Of a stretch of DNA of 38,411 nucleotides, positions 15,407 through 23,111 are shown piece after piece. Every line of letters begins with the position of its first letter. Position 1 is the stretch's first letter. Both the position numbers and the translations under genes were made by a program. Source of the DNA: Mageeibacillus sp. UBA1212 (GTDB lineage: Bacteria > Bacillota > Clostridia > UBA1212); assembly GCA_002309655.1 (NCBI GenBank), contig DBXM01000002.1:108448-146858 (forward strand), written 5' to 3'. Below the pieces are notes generated by a model. That model was not told where the DNA came from. It made no database searches and saw only the letters and a list, made by a program, of their open reading frames with translations.

Positions 15407-18400
15407 TTAAGGCACTAATTCTTGTGTTCCCCCGCTTTTACAAAAATGAATATCCGGTAGAATGATCCAGCTTTCATCGCTGTCGTCTTCACCTTTCCAT
15501 GCAACAATGTGCCTTATCTCCGCGGACGACAATTCGTATCCTTTCGCTTTCAATGCCTCAACTTTTTCCATTGCGCTTTTTGACAGCTTTGCTACGATCT
15601 TGTTCCGTCCGTAGATCTTCGCCGAGAAACATGCGTCGGCATATTCAAGTTCAGCTCCGCTTTGGAGGAGGCTGACATCTCTTTTGACGTATTTAAAATA
15701 CCCGAGATTAACGTCTCTGTGCGACAGTTGCAATGTAATTCTGTTCGGCTCACGGTACTCTTTTTGGTCGATATGATACACTGCTCCCGTGTAATTAAAT
15801 CTGTCAAGGAACGGATTCACATAGTGAACATACAGCGCGTGCTTCGCCCTCGTGAAACCGACGTAGGCAGCTCTCTTGTTCTTCTCGTCGTAAAGATTGA
15901 AGCTGCCCGGCAGAACGACGTAAACCGAGTCAAACTCCCTTCCCTTCGCCTTATGCAGAGTAGAGACCACAATTGTCGCGTTCTCAAAGTCGTAAAAATC
16001 CTCGAATTTGGATTCGCTGATGAATTCCGCGAAATCGGTTCTGTAACGCTTTGGATTCAGCGCCGCAAAAGTGTTAATCATTTTTAAAACCAGCGGCAGA
16101 CACGTGCTCCCGGAAAAACGTTCTTTCAGTTTGTCAATCGAATCGTTCCAAACTTCATCTGACACCACGGGGGTGAACTGCTCCTTCTCGATTTCACTAA
16201 TAAAGAAGCGTATTTCCGCGAGATTGTAAAGGTTGAATCCGTCGTTGGTTTGAATCAGTTTGGCCTGCATACCGTTATCCAGAAGCAGCCCCATGACTCT
16301 AAGCGCCTCATCATTTGTCGATGTGAGAATACATGTCTTTTCACCGTGATACTGCTCCTTCACCTGCGCCACGACCGCTTCTTCAAAGTTGCCCTTAATG
16401 TGTTTCGTCAGCTCCACAATACCCTCATCGCTTGATACCGCGTTAATAGGTTCCCGTTTCATCCTGTCGGGAATAAAATGCGCAAACGTATTGGCGAATC
16501 TGACGATTTTGCCGTCACTGCGGTAATTGTCAAGCAAATCGTATTGCTTGGCGTCAAAATCAGATATCAGCGACTTAAGGTTTGAAGAGTCGGATCCTCT
16601 GAATTCGTATATATTCTGATCATCGTCTCCGACAGCAATGACACGCATGCCGTCATTTTGGGCCATCAGAGCGCGCACCAAGGCATATTCGTTTTTGTCC
16701 ATGTCCTGGGCTTCATCAATAACCAGTACAGTCTTTGTAATCCTTCCGACTTCGACTTCTCCGTTGGCTATCATATCTGCCGCCCGCGAAACCACGTCCT
16801 CTGATTCAAGCAGGTTTCCGATTCTTCCCAGAATGTCGAAACAGTAAGAGTGGAAGGTTTTAACTTCCACGTAGTGCGCCGCAGTTCCGATAAGATCGAT
16901 CAGCCGGCTCTTAAACTCCGTGGCTGCAGCCCGTGAAAAAGTCAGCATAAGGAGCTGTTCATTCTTGACATCCTCGAGCAAAAGGAGCGACGCAAGTTTA
17001 TGAACAAGTACCCTGGTTTTCCCGCTTCCGGGGCCAGCGACAACCACGATGTGCTGAGACTTGTCGTCATTTATTATTTCAGCCTGTGTTTCGGAAAGAC
17101 AGCCGAACAGCTGTTCATACTTTTCCGGTGTAATGTTCCTGTTAATCTCACCCGCGCGTGTTCCCTTAAAATACTTGGAGATAAATGGTCTGTACTCCAT
17201 CGTGAAATAATCGTTCACGAAAACAAGCGCTTCATCATAGTTTTTCAGCATCATATTGGCGTACTGCCCTACTATGTGAATCTGTTGAATTCTGTTCTGG
17301 TAGAATTCGCTTAGTTGCTTGTAGTTTTCGATTTTGTAGCGAATCTTGTTGTCAAGAACGACTCTGTTGATTGACAGCCCGTTGTAGAGGACCAAAAATC
17401 CTCCCTCAAGGTTCATGGCTCCAATCTTGGAGAGATAGAGAAGCGCATTCTGGATGTCTCCGGAGGTACACTGTGTGTTGCTGTCCAATAAAGATCCCCT
17501 GGAATTATAGTTATCTTTCAGTTCAAGTAACGAGAACTGCACAAGGACTTCATCCTTGATATTAGGAGTCTTGTCATTGGACTTGTCAAATAGATATTCA
17601 ACAATGAACTTCGCAATTTCGCACCGTTTTTCAATGAGGCTATCCATTTTCGACTTGTCTAAAGTCGGGAAGACCGTGGTTTGTATGTCATTGGCGTCGA
17701 TATGCTTCTTGACATAATTCTTGATTGTCCAAAAGTACAGAATTGATTTAATGTTTTTGACAGTCGCGTTTTTAATCCCCTGTTTTATGGCGCCGTCGTT
17801 TAGTTCTTTGTAATTGATATCCTGAACTTCTCCGCTGAGTTGTGACGCGAGATACTTCTCAAGTTCACTGAAATTGTTAAGGATCTGCCGTGATTTGTTT
17901 ACAGATTCCGTACGCTTGATATACGCGGCCATATCCATGGAATCAGCCAGTATTCCCTCTTCCCGCATCAGATTGACCGCTGTTATTACTTCTTCCTTGT
18001 CAATTCCAAGTATGTCCGCGAGATAGTCTATACGTGACTCCGCGTCGTCATCCACCGCTTTGGTAATGTTCTTTGCGGAAATAAGCGACTTAATGATTCT
18101 CTTCGCGTTGAGTTTTTCCTTCTCGCCGAACCTGGAAGACGCCTCAATTGCGCGGGATGCCTCCTCCATATTCCGTGCCAATATGCTCGTTGCGTACACC
18201 TTTGGCATATTCCTTCCACGTTCGATATACCCGGCATTTTCGAGCGCCGCAATGGCTGTCTTTACACGGGTTTCGACATCGTACATGCCTTCTTCCCAAC
18301 CTGCCTGACGTGCAATTTCCAGTGCGGATCTGCATACGCTTGGCCTCGTCTTGGTCAGATCTTTTATAGCCTGCCAAACCTGCTGAATCTCACTGATACT

Positions 18401-20230
18401 GAGTTTGGTCTGGTTGAGCATAATAAAATGCTTGTCAAGGTCATTCTCGTTGAAAAGAACATAACAGTCCGCCTGGATATTCTGGTCTCTTCCGGCCCTT
18501 CCCGCCTCCTGAACATAATTCTCCAGCGAGTCCGAGATATCGTAGTGGACCACCAGCCCCACGTCTTTTTTATCCACACCCATTCCGAAAGCTGACGTAG
18601 CAACGATAACCTTCACGGTGTTTGAAATGAACGCTTCCTGATTTTCTATCTTCTCCGCGCGGTCCATTTGTCCGTTGAACGGCCTTGCGGGATAGCCGTC
18701 ATTCGTCAGTTTCTTCGCAAGTTCTTTTGTCTTTTTTGTTCTGGAAACGTAAACAATCGTCGGACAGTTTTTCTGGTCTATGAGCGTTCTCAGGGTAGTA
18801 TACTTGTCCTCTTCATTATCCTTGTGGAGAACAACGTAACGAAGATTTGTCCTTGTCGCACTTGTCGTAAACAGGTCGAGCTCGATTCCCAGTTTTTGTC
18901 TGAAATAATCCCGGATATCGCTGATAACCTTCGGCTTCGCCGTGGCCGTAAAGCAAGAAATAGGGATGCTGTGGCTCAGTTGCTTTTCCTTTATATAATT
19001 CCGGATAAAGTCGCCGATATACATGTAATCCACCCGGAAGTCCTGCCCCCACGCGGAAAAACAGTGTGCTTCATCTATTACAAAACGGACAACGTTCCTT
19101 GAAAGCAACAATCTTTCGATTGTCTTTGATCTTAATGACTCAGGCGATATGTAAAGCATGGAAGCCATGCCGCTCGCGACTCTGTCAATTGCCTCTGCGC
19201 GTTCAACAGGGCTCAGCAGTCCGTTGATGGTAACCGCGTCAACAATGCCCTTTTCCTCAAGGTTGTCGACCTGATCCTTCATAAGAGACTGAAGAGGAGA
19301 AATGATAATAGTCAGACCTCTGGACGTCTCTCCGGCCATGAGCGCAGGAAGCTGAAAAGTGAGCGATTTTCCGCCACCTGTAGGGAAAATCGCGAGCAGA
19401 GACCGTCCTCCCACAGCGGCCTTTGCCGCCATCTCCTGCAGAGGTTCTCCACTGTATGTTCTGAAACTGTCGAAGCCGAAATAGTCTTTGAGTTTCTTCT
19501 TGACGTCGAGATTGCTGTTGCAGTACTCGCAACCTTGCTCGCACGGTGTCTCGCGAAGTTTCTTGACAACGTTCTCAATTGCAGGGTAGTTTTTGTACAC
19601 CCACGGCGGCGTAATAGAATACTTATCGCATGTGGAAATGATGGCAAGAGCATAAGCCAGTTCCACAGGGCAGCTGTTTATCAGGAACGCAATGTCGGCG
19701 TTCTTGCAAATCTTTCCGGCGAAGGTTCTTTTGATATCGTTCTCGATGCTTATGAGAGAGAACTGATTCCCGACATAATCAAAGAACCCCTCGAAATACT
19801 TGTTTTTATATAACAGACCGTGAAAAATGTGCTTCATTGACGAAGGCAATTTTGCATAGGCGTTCACTTCGTCATAGAAAAGCTCCATAGCTTTTTTCGC
19901 ATCGTTAGCGGGATTATTTAACTGGTCAGTCTGCAATTTGTCGTCCTTGACCAGATTGTGGTAGGGTTTTGTCGGGAAAAGAAGAGGAGACATATAAAGA
20001 GTGTCAATAGGCAGATATGCCCTGCCCTTAATTAGATCCCCACAGTATTTAAGATCATGGTTGATAATGTTGTGCCCGCAGACATAATCCGCCCCTGAAA
20101 CGAACGCGGAAAAATCAGCTTTGGACTTCGTGTGCAGGATTCGTGAATTATCCTTCACCGCGCCGAAATCTAAAACTCTCTGGTCGTCTACGCCAACTTC
20201 AAGATCTATAAATACGATTTCCCTTGCCAT
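15407..20230 (-). CDS. Exonuclease-like + RecQ helicase + SF1 (UvrD/Rep-like) helicase fusion
   Basis: This 1607-residue cytoplasmic DNA-processing protein has several modules. Residues ~1-150 resemble a DEDD 3'-5' exonuclease (FIDLEV with D9/E11; GHNIINHDL with D59), with the third motif degenerate (NPANDAKKAMELF). A Cys cluster C230/C234/C237 precedes a RecQ-type SF2 helicase: FPTGGGKS (282-289), DEAH (386-389), QEAGRAGRDQ (574-583). After an RQC/winged-helix-like and helical middle region comes a second, SF1A motor: GPGSGKT (1066-1072), DEAQD (1172-1176), GDDDQNIYEFRG (1201-1212), LHKAKGREF and YVGFTRAKH. All ATPase motifs look intact. Both motors are expected to move 3'->5'. It is A/T-richer than its flanks. 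It lies 64 bp after the 185-residue gene. GGGGAG before the ATG supports the start. Role: genome repair or defence against foreign DNA, by inference. Confidence 0.93.
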   Translation of the reverse strand: MAREIVFIDLEVGVDDQRVLDFGAVKDNSRILHTKSKADFSAFVSGADYVCGHNIINHDLKYCGDLIKGRAYLPIDTLYMSPLLFPTKPYHNLVKDDKLQTDQLNNPANDAKKAMELFYDEVNAYAKLPSSMKHIFHGLLYKNKYFEGFFDYVGNQFSLISIENDIKRTFAGKICKNADIAFLINSCPVELAYALAIISTCDKYSITPPWVYKNYPAIENVVKKLRETPCEQGCEYCNSNLDVKKKLKDYFGFDSFRTYSGEPLQEMAAKAAVGGRSLLAIFPTGGGKSLTFQLPALMAGETSRGLTIIISPLQSLMKDQVDNLEEKGIVDAVTINGLLSPVERAEAIDRVASGMASMLYISPESLRSKTIERLLLSRNVVRFVIDEAHCFSAWGQDFRVDYMYIGDFIRNYIKEKQLSHSIPISCFTATAKPKVISDIRDYFRQKLGIELDLFTTSATRTNLRYVVLHKDNEEDKYTTLRTLIDQKNCPTIVYVSRTKKTKELAKKLTNDGYPARPFNGQMDRAEKIENQEAFISNTVKVIVATSAFGMGVDKKDVGLVVHYDISDSLENYVQEAGRAGRDQNIQADCYVLFNENDLDKHFIMLNQTKLSISEIQQVWQAIKDLTKTRPSVCRSALEIARQAGWEEGMYDVETRVKTAIAALENAGYIERGRNMPKVYATSILARNMEEASRAIEASSRFGEKEKLNAKRIIKSLISAKNITKAVDDDAESRIDYLADILGIDKEEVITAVNLMREEGILADSMDMAAYIKRTESVNKSRQILNNFSELEKYLASQLSGEVQDINYKELNDGAIKQGIKNATVKNIKSILYFWTIKNYVKKHIDANDIQTTVFPTLDKSKMDSLIEKRCEIAKFIVEYLFDKSNDKTPNIKDEVLVQFSLLELKDNYNSRGSLLDSNTQCTSGDIQNALLYLSKIGAMNLEGGFLVLYNGLSINRVVLDNKIRYKIENYKQLSEFYQNRIQQIHIVGQYANMMLKNYDEALVFVNDYFTMEYRPFISKYFKGTRAGEINRNITPEKYEQLFGCLSETQAEIINDDKSQHIVVVAGPGSGKTRVLVHKLASLLLLEDVKNEQLLMLTFSRAAATEFKSRLIDLIGTAAHYVEVKTFHSYCFDILGRIGNLLESEDVVSRAADMIANGEVEVGRITKTVLVIDEAQDMDKNEYALVRALMAQNDGMRVIAVGDDDQNIYEFRGSDSSNLKSLISDFDAKQYDLLDNYRSDGKIVRFANTFAHFIPDRMKREPINAVSSDEGIVELTKHIKGNFEEAVVAQVKEQYHGEKTCILTSTNDEALRVMGLLLDNGMQAKLIQTNDGFNLYNLAEIRFFISEIEKEQFTPVVSDEVWNDSIDKLKERFSGSTCLPLVLKMINTFAALNPKRYRTDFAEFISESKFEDFYDFENATIVVSTLHKAKGREFDSVYVVLPGSFNLYDEKNKRAAYVGFTRAKHALYVHYVNPFLDRFNYTGAVYHIDQKEYREPNRITLQLSHRDVNLGYFKYVKRDVSLLQSGAELEYADACFSAKIYGRNKIVAKLSKSAMEKVEALKAKGYELSSAEIRHIVAWKGEDDSDESWIILPDIHFCKSGGTQELVP

Positions 20231-20294
20231 TTTCTCCCCATTAGCCCTATGCTAGCGCATATTGAACAAAGCAGTCAGTAGTCCTTGCTTATGG

Positions 20295-20852
20295 TTAATT
20301 GTTGAAATTCAAAATTGATTTTAAATTGTCGAGAATAAACTGCTGTGCGTCGTTGTCATAAACCGTTATATGATACTGCCCACTCCTACCAATTCTCTCT
20401 TCTCTGGAAATACCGATTGACATTCCCTTGTCCGTCGGAACCTTAACTTTTTTGCCGTCGACAGTTTCCTGCTCTATAAGGAATCCATTCTCGATAAGAA
20501 ACGTGGTAATAAGCTTGTATGAAAACTTCTTCATCTCATTATCGTCCGCAAGCTCGTTAATTTTCTTAGCAATCTCACTTACAGAAATCGGGTGATCTTC
20601 AAACCGGTACCTTGCCAGATCTTCGTCTGTCAAAGAAAACTCTTTTTTATTCGCTCTTTGAGTCTTTTCCTTAATTCCGCCGTTCTCGATAAGTTGCCTC
20701 AAAACATCTGAAACATAGAAAAGACACCGTGAAATTCTGACATTATTAATGCAATCGTCATTGGAAACCGGTTCATCTGTGACCGGGTTGATACCGTTCG
20801 CCAATTTATCCAGGTACATTTTTGCACGTTGCATTATTTCCAATTCTGTCAT
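20295..20852 (-). CDS. 185-residue probable winged-helix protein paired with the RecQ fusion
   Basis: A soluble protein with a helical N-terminal half (MTELEIMQRAKMYLDKLANG...) and a C-terminal half that looks like a winged helix: DHPISVSEIAKKINELA, then YKLITTFLIENGFL, a KKVKVPTDKG beta-turn and a final QYHITVYD strand with the helix AQQFILDNL. The pattern 'locked helix - ENGFL - PTDKG - GIS' recalls the C-terminal domains of phage antirepressors, but I cannot name a family. The start has GGGAGG 6 nt upstream. It is A/T-rich like the helicase gene and 64 bp upstream of it, so the two are very likely co-transcribed and may have been acquired together. It starts only 21 bp after the stop of the MATE gene, which differs in composition. 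Possible jobs: DNA-binding specificity subunit or regulator of the helicase. Confidence 0.8.
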   Translation of the reverse strand: MTELEIMQRAKMYLDKLANGINPVTDEPVSNDDCINNVRISRCLFYVSDVLRQLIENGGIKEKTQRANKKEFSLTDEDLARYRFEDHPISVSEIAKKINELADDNEMKKFSYKLITTFLIENGFLIEQETVDGKKVKVPTDKGMSIGISREERIGRSGQYHITVYDNDAQQFILDNLKSILNFNN

Positions 20853-20873
20853 GATAAGCCTCCCAATAATCTG

Positions 20874-22196
20874 TTATTCAACCTTCCTCAGGTCGATCTT
20901 ATACTTCTTCAAATAGAACACGTACGCGGCCAGGGAAACGACGGTGTCGAAGGCATTCCCGATACCGAAGAGCAAGGCGATGCCGGTCAGTGTCGGTGTC
21001 CAGACGCCGCAGAGGTACAGAATGAACGCCGTGCCGTAGTACAAAGTGTTTGTGACCACGGACTCGAAGAGCATGTAGTTCGTCTTCCCGCGGCCGTAAA
21101 ACGTGGCGTCGAAAATGTTCTGGAACGCGAAAAGCACGTAAAAGCCGAGCAGCACCAGCACCAGGTTGAACAGCTTGTCCACGTCCGTGAACTGCAGCAC
21201 GTGCGTCATGAACGGCTTCCAAACGGGAATGCTCGCGCACCACAGCACCGCCACAACGAACGTGATCGCAAAGTAGCCGAGGGTGTTTTTCCGCACGTTG
21301 TCCTCGCTCTCGGCCGTCTCTTTTTTGATGAGCTCGCCGAGCTGCAGAACCGGCAGGAGCAGCCAGCCCCAGATGAAATTGTTGGCGACCCAGTAGGTGC
21401 CCTGCTCGCCCACCACGTTCACCATTCGCGCCACCATCAGCATGTAGGCGACGTTGCGAACCAGCGACTCGAGGCCCGAAATTCCTCCTATTTTTAGGAA
21501 ATCTCTCATCCATTTGAAGTCGAGCTTTTCCTTTGTGAAGACCTTCACATCCTCCCTGGCGAGGAGGATCAGCGAGACCGCGAGCAGGATCACGTTCACG
21601 GCGATGTTGGAGTAACCGATGCCGTTCACGCCCAGGTTCAGCGACACTGGAAGGGTCGAGACCAGGAACGTGTCAAGCACCACCGACAGAACGAGCCGCG
21701 CGCCGGTGAGGATGTAAATGTACCGGCTCCGGTCGACGGTCACCAGCGCCACCAGTGCGAACTGCGCCAGAATCGAGAACACGTTTGCAACACTCTCAAT
21801 GCGAATGTACGTCGCCGACGCCGCGATGATGCTCTGATCCGCCGCCATCAGCCCCAAAAGCTGCTCCGCGAAAATGAATATCACCGCCGACAGTACCGCG
21901 TAGACGCCGAGCGCCACCAGCATTCCCGTTCGGACCCGGTTCGAGAACTCGTTCTTGTCCTCGCGCACCTTCCCCACAAAGAAGAACAGCGGCAGAATGA
22001 TGGCCTCGCTGATGACCTCGTAAATGAGGTTCACCCACGAAAGCTGGCCCGCAATCGAGAACGACCAGTCGCCCGGCAGCTGGCCGAGGAAGAACACCCT
22101 CAGCGTCGTGTAGACCGTCGGACAGAGACCCAGCACGAGAAGCGCCAGGTACAGCTTCCAGTTGATGTTCTTGAGGGATTTTGTAAGCGTTTTCAT
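20874..22196 (-). CDS. MATE-family efflux transporter
   Basis: A 440-residue polytopic membrane protein with about twelve hydrophobic segments arranged as two six-helix halves, the length and layout of MATE/MOP exporters that expel cationic compounds in exchange for Na+ or H+. Visible landmarks include repeated short polar loops such as FVGKVREDKNEFSNRVR between helices and FQNIFDATFYGRGKTNYM in the second half. The exact substrate is unknown; related proteins sometimes serve drug or polysaccharide-precursor export. AAAGGAG lies about 12 nt before the ATG. It has a good promoter and a palindromic candidate operator in its leader. The downstream 185-residue gene begins 21 nt after its stop, so transcription probably reads through into the helicase module. 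Confidence 0.85.
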   Translation of the reverse strand: MKTLTKSLKNINWKLYLALLVLGLCPTVYTTLRVFFLGQLPGDWSFSIAGQLSWVNLIYEVISEAIILPLFFFVGKVREDKNEFSNRVRTGMLVALGVYAVLSAVIFIFAEQLLGLMAADQSIIAASATYIRIESVANVFSILAQFALVALVTVDRSRYIYILTGARLVLSVVLDTFLVSTLPVSLNLGVNGIGYSNIAVNVILLAVSLILLAREDVKVFTKEKLDFKWMRDFLKIGGISGLESLVRNVAYMLMVARMVNVVGEQGTYWVANNFIWGWLLLPVLQLGELIKKETAESEDNVRKNTLGYFAITFVVAVLWCASIPVWKPFMTHVLQFTDVDKLFNLVLVLLGFYVLFAFQNIFDATFYGRGKTNYMLFESVVTNTLYYGTAFILYLCGVWTPTLTGIALLFGIGNAFDTVVSLAAYVFYLKKYKIDLRKVE

Positions 22197-22253
22197 GCCG
22201 GTTCACAGCTCCTTTGCCGAATCTTTGTCACGTATTTGAGCGGTAGCGTTTCA

Positions 22254-22270
22254 GTCTGAGAATCTCAAAC
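22254..22270 (-). promoter_or_regulatory. Candidate operator in the MATE gene leader
   Basis: An imperfect 17-bp palindrome, GTCTGAGA-A-TCTCAAAC, with one mismatch between the 8-bp arms and a perfect 11-bp core TGAGA-A-TCTCA (22257-22267). It lies just downstream of the predicted transcription start, a position suited to repression of an exporter by a dimeric (for example TetR- or MarR-like) regulator. No regulator gene is in the window. Confidence 0.4.
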
Positions 22271-22284
22271 TCTTTTATAATAGA

Positions 22285-22313
22285 ATTATACAACAAGCCG
22301 GCGTTATTTTCCA
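22285..22313 (-). promoter_or_regulatory. Promoter of the MATE exporter gene
   Basis: On the minus strand, TGGAAA (22308-22313) is followed after 17 nt by a perfect TATAAT (22285-22290). Transcription would start near 22278, about 80 nt before the ATG at 22196. No other promoter was seen before the 185-residue and helicase genes. Confidence 0.65.
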
Positions 22314-22373
22314 TATGAAAGTGAGTTTTGGAAAATATCCGCGTTTTCCTGTATCCGGCAGGCAGGAGGCGTG

Positions 22374-22403
22374 AAAAAAGCCGCGAAATTCGATTCCCGC
22401 GGC
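22374..22403 (-). terminator. Rho-independent terminator of the six-gene operon
   Basis: GCCGCG (22380-22385) pairs with CGCGGC (22398-22403) over a 12-nt loop, followed on the minus strand by TTTTTT (22374-22379). It lies 36 nt beyond the stop of the metallo-beta-lactamase-fold gene. The plus strand also ends in a pyrimidine-rich run. Confidence 0.8.
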
Positions 22404-22439
22404 CTTTCTTTCACTGTTTATCATTTGCTGTCAGCGCGT

Positions 22440-23075
22440 TTAATTTTGTATCTTAATCTCGCATTTCACATTTTCCAGCATGCTCGCGAACTTTTCGCCG
22501 TCCTTCGCGCTGCCTACAATTCCGCCGTAGTGGACCGGAATCGCGACCTTCGGCTTGATTGTGTTGACCAACTCCGCAGCCTGTTTCGCGTTCATGGTGT
22601 AGGTGCCGCCCACGGGAACAAGCGCCACGTCGCACTTGACGTTCGCGGCCTCTTCGGTGGCGTCGGTGTCGCCGGCAACGTAGATCCTGGTGTCGCCGTC
22701 CTTGAAAATATACCCGACCCAGCCGGCGCTCTTCGGGTGGAAGGGCTTCCCGATGTTGTAGGCGGGCACCGTCTCGAACTCGATTCCGTTCAAGGCATAG
22801 GCCTCCCCCGGCCGCACCGTGATGATTTGATCAACGAGACTTCTTGCCGCCTCCGCCTTCCCCGCCATGTTCTCCGGAACCACCATAACCGTGCCGGTTT
22901 TTGCGACCTTTTCGATGTCTTTGACAGAAAAGTGGTCGTAGTGGTCGTGGGTTATTAATATCACGTCGGCGTCGTGACTCGCGTTTTCGACCTGGAACGG
23001 GTCCACGTGAAGCACCTTCCCGCCGATAACGATTCTTATATGATTCTGCTTGAAAACTTCGATGTTTTCCGTCAT
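22440..23075 (-). CDS. Metallo-beta-lactamase-fold hydrolase (UlaG/UPF0173-like)
   Basis: A 211-residue protein with the metal-binding motif THDHYDHFS, a downstream GDTD (YVAGDTDATEE) and a C-terminal VHYG, the usual arrangement of the short MBL-fold family that includes UlaG-like lactonases and UPF0173 hydrolases. It has no signal peptide and is probably cytoplasmic with a di-metal (Zn or Mn) centre. The substrate is unknown; related enzymes act on lactones, phosphoesters or cyclic phosphates. AGGGG is 5 nt upstream of the ATG. It is the last gene before the terminator at 22374-22403 and follows the metalloprotease gene by 36 bp, so it belongs to the same operon. Confidence 0.88.
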   Translation of the reverse strand: MTENIEVFKQNHIRIVIGGKVLHVDPFQVENASHDADVILITHDHYDHFSVKDIEKVAKTGTVMVVPENMAGKAEAARSLVDQIITVRPGEAYALNGIEFETVPAYNIGKPFHPKSAGWVGYIFKDGDTRIYVAGDTDATEEAANVKCDVALVPVGGTYTMNAKQAAELVNTIKPKVAIPVHYGGIVGSAKDGEKFASMLENVKCEIKIQN

Positions 23076-23111
23076 TTTAACCCCTGCTTTCCAAATTTTA
23101 CCATTTCACAT

